Notes: generated by a model not told the origin, from the sequence alone. A DNA stretch of 64,000 bases from JBJHBP01 sp050485645 (GCA_050485645.1 JBJHBT010000002.1:1-64000); one strand, 5' to 3'. Positions 43,801-52,456 are shown, counted from the stretch's first letter. Program-made: numbers and translations.

Positions 43801-43858
43801 ATGCACACAGCAACGCGAAACCGTGGATGCGTAGAGGGACACGCGGCGCTGTCAACAT
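37805..43858 (-). CDS. yfhM: Bacterial alpha-2-macroglobulin, thioester motif altered
   Basis: About 2017 residues, larger than the usual 1650. ATG at 43858 has AGGAG upstream and starts a signal peptide ('LLCASLLIFVAAQAQ') without a lipobox. Recognisable parts: repeated MG beta-sandwich domains, the bait/ANA-like block, 'LWQPRVMVDENGRAEVEVPLNDSLTAFR', and the thioester domain. There the usual CLEQ is 'RCLEP': Gln is Pro, so the Cys-Gln thioester cannot form. It presumably traps proteases or stabilises the envelope, and works with PBP1C repair. Confidence 0.92.
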   Translation of the reverse strand: MLTAPRVPLRIHGFALLCASLLIFVAAQAQEAPHIEQFSPQGFVKDVRQVAVRFSAPMVSFGDPDAASPFTVECAAVGAGRWVDARHWIYDFDADLPAGLGCTFSLTPDVVSLDGRELTSPREFAFSTGGPSVLHSLPYEGGTIDEEQIFLLGLDAPASRQTIQEHAFCEVDGVGERVAVRVIEGDERRQILSQRNDFLNQYFRQLTRFGRSPLVMYVEGGMLIGTDQERFAALRDSTDSPIVVLQCQRRLPNTVQVALVWGAGIATDAGVLAGETRRLAYRVRDAFRAQFSCSRATADANCTPVLPMTLTFTAPIARADAERIRLIPDGGQRIAPTFSDDDDARLEWIQTAAFPGPFPEGTRFRLQIPRDLHDDAQRALANQDRFPLEVRTEDAPPLIRFPAEFGIIEWHGNGNGNGNGNGCGSGSGSALPVTLRNVEALVPLPQLPAAGVEPARLSDAPDTQRPADELTSAPWYARWYRSFRDRFWPQASDVSGRMLRIDDAGDALRWMARSRELGRVVRHYDPELRAVVTDHLPGELSLFTADDPVQSFTLPKPHGERAFEVIGIPFDRPGFYLVEIASPRLGASLYGKDAPYHARTAVLVTGMAAHFKRGRESSLVWVTQLDSGRPVAGADVTVTDCAGQVYASGVTGVDGLLRVDRELPEDSSLPVCADRSYAFIVSARAGDDFTFALSTWNDGIAPWRFGLSGRAWQTPHLVTTVFDRMLLRAGETVHMKHFARRHSGDGFALVAEALLPDRATVRHQGTLQTYELALQWDASGTSTSEWHIPSDAQQGVYEVLLELPAPWGGVAQARAGTFQVEAFRVPTMTAMLQPVTADPVAPSDVPFDIQLNYLSGGVAGGAPVTLRAAVEPRGVSFADYREFRLGNGNVREGLVDQTSRWAFEETPDDGVQRSVRLPDQSLNLDATGGARVTFDGLPVIDDARELLAELEYRDANGEVATVAQRVALWPADVVAGIRPQGWVATSDRLAVQALALDLSGRPLADTHIEVDVFRRINYSHRQRLVGGFYTWRSQSEVRHVGTLCSGVSDALGLLHCEEAPPAQGNLIVRVTVNDAQGRASHAHAEVWVTDEDRWWFAIGDDDRMDLLPEQRRYEPGEYARLQVRMPFQEATALVTVEREGVLDAFVTTLSGDEPVVELPVRSEHAPNAFVSVLAVRGRIDGIRPDALVDLGRPAYKLGIAEIDVGWLAHELDVRVTADREDYAPRETATATVQVSRADGGPLPAGTEVAFAAVDEGLLELRANDSWRLLDAMMGRRGLEVTTSTAQMHVVGRRHFGKKAVPAGGGGGRQGARELFDTLLLWQPRVMVDENGRAEVEVPLNDSLTAFRLVAVAHAGSGLFGTGVTSIRSTQSLMLLTGLPPMVREGDSYAAMVTVRNASAEPMQAVTVSAQLRMLGSDGAETLPAVELADQITALAAGEARELSWHIDVPDDVQSLAWTFAAAGTDDASDAMTAMQRVIPAVPVRTVQATLEQISGRFDLEVTPPAGALPGRGGLAVTLSPSLASQLDGVREAMSRRLCDRCLEPRISQAVALRDRGHWDALMNDLPVYLDPDGLLRPYPGIHPGEDSLTAYVLAVAHEAGWTIPQASRDRMVSGLLGFAQGRIVRGSALPTADLAIRKIAALAAVARHGPVDPAILTTLDIEPTHWPTSAVLDWIDLLRANERIPQRQTRLETAEQILRARMDLRGTLLGFSTERSDYLWWLMVSPDANANRAILSVLDLPGWQDDLPRMVRGSLARQQRGAWHTGVANAWGVLAMERFAARFESEPVAGTTHSSYGTQMSWQWDAAARTGDAAGEGGEVGERGEAAFEHPWQTGDWQTTGSQAAGSLSLRHEGQGRPWAMVRSRAAVPREQATASGFTITRSVTPVLRQQAGVWQRGDVARVRLEVDAQSDATWVALIDPIPAGATVLGSGLGRDSRLQTADEARRGFVWPAFEERRHESFGAFYRFVPKGQWMVEYTVRFNNAGVFVLPPTRVEAMYAPEMFGELPNTPVTIVGD
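42571..42630 (+). repeat. Hexanucleotide tandem repeat inside the alpha-2-macroglobulin gene
   Basis: Six-base units CACTGC and then CATTGC/ATTGCC repeat about nine times, encoding alternating Gly-Asn and Gly-Ser ('GNGNGNGNGNG', then 'GSGSGS'). Because the unit is six bases, copy-number changes keep the frame and only lengthen or shorten a flexible linker. Confidence 0.85.
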
Positions 43859-44177
43859 GATCGGCATCTCCTGAACCCGCCAGACTCCGGCACCGCCTGG
43901 CCACCACAACGGCGCCACCGTTGCACAACGATGACGCAGCACCAACAGCAAGTCCATAGCGCCGGGACACACATCAGTGGCTGGACGCAATCCCCACAAT
44001 TCATCAGAATTTCAGGAACTCCGGCGCTGAACCGGTTCCGCCCGTGGCAGAGGAAGCCGTTGACCATTGACGGCGGACTAAGGGCTGTGGGCTGTGGACC
44101 GGCGGCATGACTGTTGGCTGCCGCGCGATTGCGCTAAGCTTCCGGCTACGTGACAGTCCTGCAAGGGGGAGCGCAGG

Positions 44178-44249
44178 ATGGATGGGATCATCCGCATGTC
44201 CGGACGCAGCGCCGGACTACACGAATTCATGCGGCAGACCGGCCCGTGA
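44178..44249 (+). CDS. Possible 23-residue leader peptide coupled to the permease gene
   Basis: ATG with AGGGGGAG upstream opens a 23-codon frame ('MDGIIRMSGRSAGLHEFMRQ...') whose stop overlaps the GTG of the permease (GTGA). The permease start itself has no SD, so translation may rely on this leader. It could also be a chance ORF. Confidence 0.35.
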   Translation: MDGIIRMSGRSAGLHEFMRQTGP

Positions 44250-46681
44250 AAAGTCTGCTTGCCGACGCCAGGCACGCCCTGCGTCTTTACGCACGCACGC
44301 CGGGCGCGAGCCTGATCGCCGTCGTCGGGCTGGGTATCGCCATGGCGGCCGCGACTTCGTTCCTGTCGCTGTATGTCGATCTGATCCTGCGTCCGCATGC
44401 CGGCTTCGACCAGGGCAGCCGGCTGATCACCTACGGCTGGAGCACCGCGCAGAACGCCGGCGGTCTACCTTACGAGTTGATCAAGCGGATCGAGGATGAA
44501 TCCACGACGATGGAAGCTGCGGCGGGCGCGCATGTCAACATCTACCAGCTCGGCACGGAACGCGAACAACACATCGGCGAGGCGGTGACACGCACGTTCT
44601 TCAGCGGCGTTCGCCCTCGGATCGCCCTGGGTCGCGGATTCGAGGCGCACGAACACACGTCTGATGCGGAACCCGTCGCCGTGATCTCGCATGCGTACTG
44701 GCAACAGCATTACGGCGGCCGACCCAATGTGCTGGGGCAGACACTTGAAGTCAACTATCCGAACATGGGCCAGAGCCCGCCAACCAGCGGCCAGCAGGAG
44801 CCAGCACCCGCCACTGAACACCGTATCGTCGGCGTCATGTCGCCCGCGTTTACCGGTACGCTCCCGCCGCAGAACAATCAGCCCACCATGATCTGGATAC
44901 CGATCGAACCGCTGATGGAGGGACTGGTCGGGAGAGGACCCACCCTCCGCGGCATCGGCCGACGCGCTGCCGGTACCGGCTGGCGTGCGGTCGCGGCGGA
45001 GCTGAACGCGCGCTACGGGGAGGTCATTCAGGACTATGTGCCAGTGGCCGGGGCGCGTTTCGATACCGTCGACAGCCTGGTCTTCAACCTCCCCGTCCAT
45101 CGCAGCACGCAGCGCCAGCTGCAGCTGTTTCTCGCCGGCAGCCTGCTGCTGACCATCGTCGCCGCGGCGAACGTCAGTCTGTTCCTGCTCGCAAGAGCGC
45201 CGGGGCGGCGACGCGAACTGGCGATACGCATGGCGGTGGGTGCGCCGCTGAAACGGCTGGCGCGACAACTGGCCAGCGAAGCCGCCGTACTGGTCGTGGC
45301 CGCCGCGGCACTGGGGCTCACCCTCAGCGCCTGGCTGGCGCAGTACCTGCGCGAGCTGACGTTCCTGCAGGCCGCGCAATGGCGGGACGTGACACTGCTC
45401 GACTGGCGCGTACTGGCCGGCATCGGCACATTGATGCTGCTGCTGATCCTGCTGGTTTCACTGGCGCCGATCATGGGGCTGAAGAGGGCCGGCATCGCAT
45501 CCAGCAGCCGGCTGGTGACGGCGCGCGCCACCGTCGCGCAACACATCGCGGGTACGGCGCAGATCGCAATCGCCGGCGCGCTCGGTGGCGCGGCGATCGC
45601 GTTCGCCTGGTATCTGGGCATACTGATTCTGGCCAATCCGGGCTACGAAACGCGCGGGCTGCTGGCGGCGACTTTTACGCCCGCGGAGACATTCGATGGC
45701 ACCACGCTGGTGGCCGACGCCGTGGTCAATCATGCGCGACGCCGCGAAGCCATCGAATCGCTGCCGGGCGTCACAGCCGTATCCGTCACCAACGTGGTGC
45801 CAGGCGCCGCGAACCCGTTCAACCTGATCATGCCGCATCCTGACAACCCGAACGATCCTGTGCAGATGCGCGCGGCATCCATCGACGACCGGTATCTGGA
45901 CATGCTCGGCCTGCGACTGCTCCACGGAAACGCACCGACCCATGCCGACACCGGGGTGACGCTGATCAATCAGGCGCTCGCGCGAAGATTCTGGGGACGC
46001 GATGACGTGGTGGGCGAGAGACTGCCGTTCTCGCCATTGGGGGAGTCCGGGCTCGGCGTATTCGGCGTGATCGAGGATGTGTCCTACACACATCCGCTGG
46101 ATGACATCGAGCCGATGCTCTACATGACCTACGGCCCGGTCCTCAACGGTGTGGCGCTGATCGAAACCACGCTCACCGCCGGACAGTTGCGGCGGGAACT
46201 GCAGGGACTCGTTGATTCCGGTGCACTGGAGCTTGAGATCACCGACGTGACTTCGCTGCGCAAACTGCGCGGCAACATGATCGCCGCCGATAGCGCCCGC
46301 AGCTATCTGACGATTGCCGCGGCCACGCTGGTCGCGCTGCTGGCCGCATTCGGCTTCTACGGAACGCAGCGATACCTGGTCTCGGCAGGACGCCGGGAAT
46401 ACGCCATCCGTGCGTCGCTTGGCGCCGGTCCCACCGCACTGCGGCGTCTCGTGCAATGGCGGGGATTCGCGCTCGGCCTGCCCGGCGTGGCGCTCGGCCT
46501 GCCACTGGCATTCATTCTCGTTGAGTGGCTGCGCGACGACTATCTGTCGCGTGATGTCTCACCGCTGCTCGTCACGCTCGCCGTGGCGATTGCCCTGGCA
46601 CTGCTGCTGGCCGTCGCCAGCATCGGACCCGCGCTCCAGGCACGGCGCACACAACCGGCGCCGCTGCTGCGGGAGGACTGA
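44246..46681 (+). CDS. MacB-like ABC permease (FtsX-type), first copy
   Basis: About 811 residues. Starts as 'MKSLLADARHALRLYARTPGASLIAVVGLGIAMAAATSF', aligned with the paralogue at 49613-52087. The layout is a TM helix, a large periplasmic domain, three TM helices (FtsX), a second periplasmic domain and three TM helices, i.e. a duplicated MacB_PCD/FtsX form. Contains 'VAVISHAYWQQHYGG' and 'RRELAIRMAVGAP'. No ATPase is fused; the ATPase gene lies convergently downstream. Likely exports a peptide, toxin or lipid with the adaptor at 47477. Confidence 0.87.
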   Translation: MKSLLADARHALRLYARTPGASLIAVVGLGIAMAAATSFLSLYVDLILRPHAGFDQGSRLITYGWSTAQNAGGLPYELIKRIEDESTTMEAAAGAHVNIYQLGTEREQHIGEAVTRTFFSGVRPRIALGRGFEAHEHTSDAEPVAVISHAYWQQHYGGRPNVLGQTLEVNYPNMGQSPPTSGQQEPAPATEHRIVGVMSPAFTGTLPPQNNQPTMIWIPIEPLMEGLVGRGPTLRGIGRRAAGTGWRAVAAELNARYGEVIQDYVPVAGARFDTVDSLVFNLPVHRSTQRQLQLFLAGSLLLTIVAAANVSLFLLARAPGRRRELAIRMAVGAPLKRLARQLASEAAVLVVAAAALGLTLSAWLAQYLRELTFLQAAQWRDVTLLDWRVLAGIGTLMLLLILLVSLAPIMGLKRAGIASSSRLVTARATVAQHIAGTAQIAIAGALGGAAIAFAWYLGILILANPGYETRGLLAATFTPAETFDGTTLVADAVVNHARRREAIESLPGVTAVSVTNVVPGAANPFNLIMPHPDNPNDPVQMRAASIDDRYLDMLGLRLLHGNAPTHADTGVTLINQALARRFWGRDDVVGERLPFSPLGESGLGVFGVIEDVSYTHPLDDIEPMLYMTYGPVLNGVALIETTLTAGQLRRELQGLVDSGALELEITDVTSLRKLRGNMIAADSARSYLTIAAATLVALLAAFGFYGTQRYLVSAGRREYAIRASLGAGPTALRRLVQWRGFALGLPGVALGLPLAFILVEWLRDDYLSRDVSPLLVTLAVAIALALLLAVASIGPALQARRTQPAPLLRED

Positions 46682-46700
46682 TGGGTCGGCCTGCGACCGC

Positions 46701-47402
46701 TCAGGCCGCGGCGGACGTGTCGTTCAGCAGCCTGCCATCCAGCATGTGCAGGCGGCGACCTGCGCGTTCGGCATAGCGCGGGTTGTGCGTGACGGTGATC
46801 AGTGTCGTGCCGTCGGCATGCAGCGTATCCAGCAGCTCCATCAGCTGGTCGCCGTTTGCCTGATCGAGGTTGCCGGTCGGCTCGTCGGCCAGCAGCAGTG
46901 ACGGCTTGCCAACCAGCGCCCGCGCCACCGCGACACGCTGCTGCTGACCACCAGACAACTGCGATGGCCGGTGCTCGGCGCGGTGCGTCATGTTCACCCG
47001 CTCCAGCGCCTCGGCCACCGCCTGCCGCTGCTCGGCCGCGCCGACGCCGCGCCGATAGGTGAGCGGCAGCCCCACGTTCTCCGCTACCGTCATTTCCGGA
47101 ATCAGATTGAAGCTCTGGAAGACAAAACCGATCTCGCGATTGCGCAGCCTGGCGCGCTCCTCGGCATCGATGTCACTGACCGGCACACCGGCGAGATGGT
47201 ACTGGCCGCCGGTTGGCTCATCGAGCAGCCCCAGCACTGTCAGCAGTGTCGATTTCCCGCAGCCCGACGGACCTTCGATGGTCACGTACTCGCCGCGAAA
47301 GATCGTCAGATCGATGCCGGCCAGCGCATGCGTCTGCAGCGTATCGGTGGTGTACACCCGTTCCAGCTTCTCGAGCCGTATCAATGCCGTCTGTTCAATC
47401 AT
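46701..47402 (-). CDS. ABC transporter ATPase, MacB/LolD type
   Basis: 233 residues. Walker A 'GPSGCGKST', Q-loop 'VFQSFNLIPEMTVAENV', signature 'LSGGQQQRVAVARAL', Walker B 'LLLADEPTGNLD', and His switch 'VTHNPRYAERAGRR'. The MacB/LolD type drives mechanotransmission through FtsX-like permeases. It is the only ATPase near the two large permeases, so it probably serves both. Confidence 0.92.
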   Translation of the reverse strand: MIEQTALIRLEKLERVYTTDTLQTHALAGIDLTIFRGEYVTIEGPSGCGKSTLLTVLGLLDEPTGGQYHLAGVPVSDIDAEERARLRNREIGFVFQSFNLIPEMTVAENVGLPLTYRRGVGAAEQRQAVAEALERVNMTHRAEHRPSQLSGGQQQRVAVARALVGKPSLLLADEPTGNLDQANGDQLMELLDTLHADGTTLITVTHNPRYAERAGRRLHMLDGRLLNDTSAAA

Positions 47403-47476
47403 CTGGTTGTTTCCCCCTCGCGTGCCGGCAGCAACCGGCTGTATCGAATCATCGTTCCGGGATCGGCGCTCCCGAT

Positions 47477-48724
47477 TCAGCGTATCCTGATCTGCGCTTC
47501 CTGGAGCCAGTCCGACATGTCGGCCAGGATGATCCGGTCGCCAACGGCCAGTCCGTCAAGAATCTCTATGTACCGTGCCGAGGCCCGGCCGGTGCGCACG
47601 GCCACGCGCTCCGCGCCACCGCGGCCGTTGAGCCGGAACAGGTCGAGTTCATCATGCTCGCGCACATTCACCGGTCGCTCCAGTATCAGCGCGTTGTCAA
47701 CGCGCTCCAGTTCTATGCGTGCCGTCACGCTCAGGTCGGGTCGCAACGTGGCGGGGCTTTCACCGGTCAATTCGATGTCCACGGTGACGAGACGATCCCG
47801 AACGGTCGGGTCGACGCGCGTGACCTCGCCTGCCAGTACCTGTGTACCCAGCTCCAGCCGCACCGACATCCCGGGGTGCACGCGTGCCGCGTCCCGCTCC
47901 GAAACCCGCACCCGCGCAATCAGATTCTCCGGATTCACGATGCGCGCCACCGCCTGGCCGGCGCCGAGGCGCTCACCCGCCTCCGCGTTGATTTCCTGAA
48001 CGACACCGTGCATCCCGGCGCGCACATCGAGGTCTTCCACGCGGCGCTCCAGCGTCGACACGCGCCGGGCGGCGCGTGACAGACGTGCGCTGGAGGCGGT
48101 TTCCTGCGCGCTGCGCGTCTGGTCGTAGCTCCCGAGCCGCGCCTGCTCGGCTTCCAGTCTGCGCTGCAGCTGTTCGACGCGCAGGCCCGCGCGGCGCACC
48201 TCGATCTCCGGCACCGTCTGATGCAGGCCCAGCTGTTCCTGCGCCTGCAGCTCCAGGCGCGCGCTGGTGTATTCAACTTCCGCGTTCGACACCGCGGCGA
48301 CCATGTCCAGATAGCGGTTTTCCAGATCCACGAGCAGCTGGATCTCCTCGGCCTGCGCCGCCTCCAGATCCGAACGCGCGTCGGCGAGATCCTCTTCCAG
48401 CTGCGGACTGCTCATCGTGATCAGCACATCGTCTGGAGAGACCTGCTGCCCAGGCAGCGCGCGGATGGCCTCGACCACACCTTCGCTACGATTGGTGACC
48501 GCGCGCAGGTCCGTGGCAATGAGCGTACCCGAACCGGTGATCTCATGAACGAACTCTCCCAATACGACGGATGCACTCCACAGTCCGTCACTCGCCACGG
48601 CCGGCGGCCTTCCCGCCAGGCTGAAGGCCACCGCCAGCAGCGCTGCACCCGCAGCGACACCAACCCCCCCGACAGCGATGCGCCGGTAGCGACGTCTGCC
48701 GGTATCCGGTCTGCGGATGTCCAT
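47477..48724 (-). CDS. Periplasmic adaptor (HlyD/MacA type)
   Basis: 415 residues. N-terminal membrane anchor (about residues 15-40), barrel-sandwich lipoyl halves ('GTLIATDLRAVTNRSEGVVEAIRALPGQQVSPDDVLI' and 'AGMHGVVQEINAEAGERLGAGQAVARIVNP') around an alpha-helical coiled-coil hairpin (about 120-230), and a beta-barrel with 'VGDRIILADMSDWLQEAQIRIR'. Joins the inner-membrane pump to an outer-membrane factor that is not encoded here. Second gene of the ATPase unit. Confidence 0.9.
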   Translation of the reverse strand: MDIRRPDTGRRRYRRIAVGGVGVAAGAALLAVAFSLAGRPPAVASDGLWSASVVLGEFVHEITGSGTLIATDLRAVTNRSEGVVEAIRALPGQQVSPDDVLITMSSPQLEEDLADARSDLEAAQAEEIQLLVDLENRYLDMVAAVSNAEVEYTSARLELQAQEQLGLHQTVPEIEVRRAGLRVEQLQRRLEAEQARLGSYDQTRSAQETASSARLSRAARRVSTLERRVEDLDVRAGMHGVVQEINAEAGERLGAGQAVARIVNPENLIARVRVSERDAARVHPGMSVRLELGTQVLAGEVTRVDPTVRDRLVTVDIELTGESPATLRPDLSVTARIELERVDNALILERPVNVREHDELDLFRLNGRGGAERVAVRTGRASARYIEILDGLAVGDRIILADMSDWLQEAQIRIR

Positions 48725-48745
48725 GACTACGACCTCGGGCCGGAA

Positions 48746-49453
48746 CTATGGCGCCACGCTGGCGCGAAGCGACTCGGAAACAAACCTGATCGTCAGGTCA
48801 TGGACTACTGCACCAATCGCCTCGGCATCGACCGGCTCTCTATCGACGAAAAACCGCACTTCGTCACTCATACCAACCCCGACACTGCGCTGCCCGACGG
48901 AACCCGGAGCATAGGCCCACGTTGCAAGCCTGAGGGTGTCATCACCACGTTGCGCTGACCCGAGCCTGGCGGCGTAGTGCCTGGAGGCCGCTCCGGGGAT
49001 TCGGGCAATAATCGGCACGGAATAGCCGGATACGCCGCCATCGTCACCGCCCTCCAAGGCGATGGTGGTTACGACCAGTGTGTCTTCAGCGTCTTGATCA
49101 CGTAACCGGTCTGCGGCCGCGGATCCGAACAGCGGCGCAACGAACTGGTCGAGCACCTGCCTGCTGCTGTACATCGCGTGTTGAGTTCGCAGATGGAACA
49201 CGAGCGGCGCATCCGAAACCTGCATCGAAAACGCGCCGGCGTCGCGGTCGATTCCGACGTGCAGCCAGCCCGGCTCGCTGACGACGATCTCGAATCGCAC
49301 CGCCCCGAATTGTTCATGCCCTGCGTCGACCGGGAGCACGCGTACCGACACTGCGCCGTCAGAGGTCGAGTGCCGCGCGTGGAATTCGAGCGGCTGCCCG
49401 TCGCAACCGCTGACGGCGACGCCGAGAGCCAATACACACCACGATAATCTCAT
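48746..49453 (-). CDS. Lipoprotein, unknown function
   Basis: 235 residues. Signal peptide with lipobox-like 'AVSGC' (Cys17). The mature part is beta-rich with no recognised family. It lies directly upstream of the adaptor gene (21 nt), so it probably belongs to the export system as an accessory or substrate-binding component. Confidence 0.65.
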   Translation of the reverse strand: MRLSWCVLALGVAVSGCDGQPLEFHARHSTSDGAVSVRVLPVDAGHEQFGAVRFEIVVSEPGWLHVGIDRDAGAFSMQVSDAPLVFHLRTQHAMYSSRQVLDQFVAPLFGSAAADRLRDQDAEDTLVVTTIALEGGDDGGVSGYSVPIIARIPGAASRHYAARLGSAQRGDDTLRLATWAYAPGSVGQRSVGVGMSDEVRFFVDREPVDAEAIGAVVHDLTIRFVSESLRASVAP

Positions 49454-49612
49454 ACCCCCTCCCGATGAACTGCCGCCCCGTGCCGCCCGCTTCAGGCTTC
49501 CGAGGCGGACACCTCAGTAAGCACTATAGCGCCAACGCAATCATTGCGGAACCTGTACCTGCACCGCGGCCGCATGAAGCTGGCGTACGGCCGGCCGGCG
49601 AAGGCCGGATCC

Positions 49613-52087
49613 TCATTCTTCACGCAACAGTATCGCCGGCTGCGTGCGCTTCGCACTGCGTGCCGGCCCGAGACTTGCTGCCAGCAGCAGTGCGACAAGT
49701 CCGGCGATAACGAGTGATGCTACCAGCGCCGGCGGAATATCCCGCGGCACGTAGTCATCCCTGAGCCATGCGGCGACGATGAACGCGAGTAGCCCACCTA
49801 GGACGAGCCCTGGCAACCCCAGCAGCAGACCCCGTCCGATCACCAGTCGACTGATTGCTGTCGGGCCCGCACCCAGCGATGCGCGAATCGCCATTTCCCT
49901 TCGCCCGGCTTCTACCAGGTAGCGCTGCGTGCCATAGAAACCGAAAGCCGACAACAGCACGACGAGTATCGCCGCAGTGATCGCCATCAGACCACGCGCG
50001 CGGTCAGCGGCGATCGAGTCGCGACGCAGCGCCGCAAGCGGCGTAACATCGCCAACAGTCAACTCCAGAGCACCGGAATCGACCAGTCCCTGGAGCAACC
50101 TTCGCACCGTTGCCGACGAATCGGCGCTGCGGATCAGCGCAACGTTGTAGGCTCGCGGCTGCAAGAACGAGGTCGTAAACGTCAGCGGATCTGGCTCGGC
50201 CGACGGATGCCGGTATGGAAGATCAGCCAGTACGCCGACGACTTCGCCGCCCGATCCAGGAAACGAGACAAGTGGCAAGTATTCGCCGACGACGTCTTCA
50301 CGGCCCCACATCATCCGTGCCAGCGACCGATTGACCAGAATCGCCGTCGGTTCGTTCGGCTCCGGCACCCGCCCGTGCAACAGCGTGAGCCCAAGAAGAT
50401 CCACGTAGCTGTCGTCGATTCCAATCATTGACACGGGGGCCATCGCAGCCGGATCGTCCGGGTTGTCCGGATCCGGTAAGTATCCACTGTGGACACCTCT
50501 TCTCATACCAGGCACAGCGCTCGTCAACGAAACCCCCGTTACGCCCGGCAGCGCGGCAATCGTCTCCCGTCGGCGCAACTGGTCGACGAAGCGAGCACTG
50601 GCATTTCCCGTCTCTGATGGCACATAATAGATCTCGCCGTCAAGGGTGACTTGGGCCACGTGCAAATCCCGCGTCTCATATCCCGGGTGGCCGAATATCA
50701 ATGAGCCGAGATGCAGCGCGAATGCAACCGCCGCACCGCTCAATGTGCCGGCGATAACCATCTGTACGTTGCCGGCAATCCACTGTGCCGTGCTCGCACG
50801 TGCCGAAACTTGCCGACTGCTCCCCTGGATGCCAAGTCTTTTCAAACGCAGAATCGGCGCAAGCGAGACCACCAGAGTCAGGCTGGCAAGAAGCACGCCC
50901 ACAGCCGCAAGCACATGCCAGTCCAGCAGCGAGACGTTCATCCATCGCGCTTGTCTCAGGATCTCAAGCCCGCGCAGGAATCCGGCAAGCCAGATGCTGA
51001 GTCCCAGACCGATCACTGCTGCGATGACAACGAGCACACACGCTTCACTGGCGAGCTGGCGTGCCAACCTGCGCAGGGGCGCGCCCACCGCCATTCGGAC
51101 CCCAAGCTCGCGCTGACGACCCGGGGCGCGCGCCACCAGGAACAGGCTCACGTTCGCCGCGGCAACAACCGCAAGCAAGACGCTCGCTGCAAGGAGAATC
51201 CGCAGCTGGCGCCGAACATCGCGTTGCACGTTGGCGTCGACCACAATGCCGTCGAATACCATGAACCGCAGGCTGGAGCGGTCAACGGATTCAGGAAGCT
51301 CGGGAATCTCTCCCACATACCGGTCACCCAGAGCGCCCAGCTCACGTGCAATCGCGGCATTGCCCGCACCACGCGCTCTGCGCCCTACCCCACGCAAGTG
51401 AGTTAGCGTCGTTCTGAAGAGCTCTCCCAGTTCACTCCCAACAGGCAGTGCCAGCCATCGTTCGAAAGACAGCCAGATGTCCGTGCCCGCGTCCTGCGAC
51501 AAAGGCACGATTCCCGGAAACTCGGGGGATGCGACACCGACGATCCGGAATTCCGGCCAGTCGATACCGCCAGCAGGACTGTCGTCCCGTATCGCGAGCA
51601 TCGTGCCGAGCACGTCGTCACGCCCTCCGAACATCCGTTGCCAGTAACGCCAGGAAATGACGACGACAGGCTCGGCATCAGGCAGATGGTCCGCAGCATT
51701 CAGTCCCCTGCCGAATGCAAGTCTGGGACTCAGGCCATCGAAATATCCCGCGGTGACAATCTCGCCGACGGCCACATCGCCGTCGGGGCCGGCCTGAAAT
51801 TCACGTGACGTCGTCCCGGCCGCTGCATCGAGCGTCACTGACTCTGCCGCGATACGCTGGATGAGATCGGCGTTCAGGGTCGCAAAGGGACTCCAGCCAT
51901 ACGTCACGATCTGACGGCTGTTTTCGAAACCGGGATAGGGCCTGACGGTCAGATCCACATAGAGCGACATGCACGCCGTCACGCACGCCATGCCAACCGC
52001 AAGCATCGCGACGACAATCAGACTCGTACCCGGTGTGCGCGAGTAAAGCCGAAGCGCATGCCGACAGTCGGAGAAAAATCCTTTCAT
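49613..52087 (-). CDS. MacB-like ABC permease (FtsX-type), second copy
   Basis: About 824 residues, clearly paralogous over its whole length to the permease at 44246 ('MKGFFSDCRHALRLYSRTPGTSLIVVAMLAVGMACVTACMSLYVDL'). Same double MacB_PCD/FtsX architecture. The start is the ATG at 52087; a GTG two codons earlier is possible. First gene of a minus-strand unit with the lipoprotein, adaptor and ATPase, although the next start is 160 nt downstream. Confidence 0.87.
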   Translation of the reverse strand: MKGFFSDCRHALRLYSRTPGTSLIVVAMLAVGMACVTACMSLYVDLTVRPYPGFENSRQIVTYGWSPFATLNADLIQRIAAESVTLDAAAGTTSREFQAGPDGDVAVGEIVTAGYFDGLSPRLAFGRGLNAADHLPDAEPVVVISWRYWQRMFGGRDDVLGTMLAIRDDSPAGGIDWPEFRIVGVASPEFPGIVPLSQDAGTDIWLSFERWLALPVGSELGELFRTTLTHLRGVGRRARGAGNAAIARELGALGDRYVGEIPELPESVDRSSLRFMVFDGIVVDANVQRDVRRQLRILLAASVLLAVVAAANVSLFLVARAPGRQRELGVRMAVGAPLRRLARQLASEACVLVVIAAVIGLGLSIWLAGFLRGLEILRQARWMNVSLLDWHVLAAVGVLLASLTLVVSLAPILRLKRLGIQGSSRQVSARASTAQWIAGNVQMVIAGTLSGAAVAFALHLGSLIFGHPGYETRDLHVAQVTLDGEIYYVPSETGNASARFVDQLRRRETIAALPGVTGVSLTSAVPGMRRGVHSGYLPDPDNPDDPAAMAPVSMIGIDDSYVDLLGLTLLHGRVPEPNEPTAILVNRSLARMMWGREDVVGEYLPLVSFPGSGGEVVGVLADLPYRHPSAEPDPLTFTTSFLQPRAYNVALIRSADSSATVRRLLQGLVDSGALELTVGDVTPLAALRRDSIAADRARGLMAITAAILVVLLSAFGFYGTQRYLVEAGRREMAIRASLGAGPTAISRLVIGRGLLLGLPGLVLGGLLAFIVAAWLRDDYVPRDIPPALVASLVIAGLVALLLAASLGPARSAKRTQPAILLREE

Positions 52088-52439
52088 AGGCACATTTTTG
52101 TCGTATGGCCATTATCGATGAGATTTACAAAGCATGGCCGGACTGAGCGTCGAAACCTTGTTTCCTGAAAATTCCGAAGGCAAAGCGCGCCAGGTGGCGA
52201 GGTAGATGACTCAGGCGTTGGCTGCGCGCCGGTCGGATAAGAAATCAGCGCCAGAGGGATATCAATGACCAAGCCGCAGGGCTGGACCATCGAACTCATC
52301 GAACATCCCCTTTTTCACGATTGTCTGGCTAAGAATAGCCAAAAGCGACCGGTTGAATGCAATATACGGTATATTTTTCCGGGCTAATTCGTCAAGCACG
52401 ATCTTCTTGAATTCGGGCTTGCCCGTGCCGCCGATCTGC
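52088..52439. other. Intergenic region, AT-richer, no supported gene
   Basis: About 350 bp, visibly more AT-rich than its surroundings. A minus-strand frame of 67 codons (52262-52465) reads plausibly ('KPEFKKIVLDELARKNIPYIAF') but crosses the GntR operator, has no good ribosome binding site and no recognised family, so I leave it uncalled. Confidence 0.5.
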
Positions 52440-52441
52440 AT

Positions 52442-52456
52442 GAGTGTATTACACTC
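52442..52456 (+). promoter_or_regulatory. Operator palindrome of a YtrA-type GntR regulator
   Basis: GAGTGTA-T-TACACTC, 7-bp perfect arms around one base, about 30 bp before the regulator start. Operators of this type are usual for YtrA-subfamily regulators of ABC transporter operons. Confidence 0.65.
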
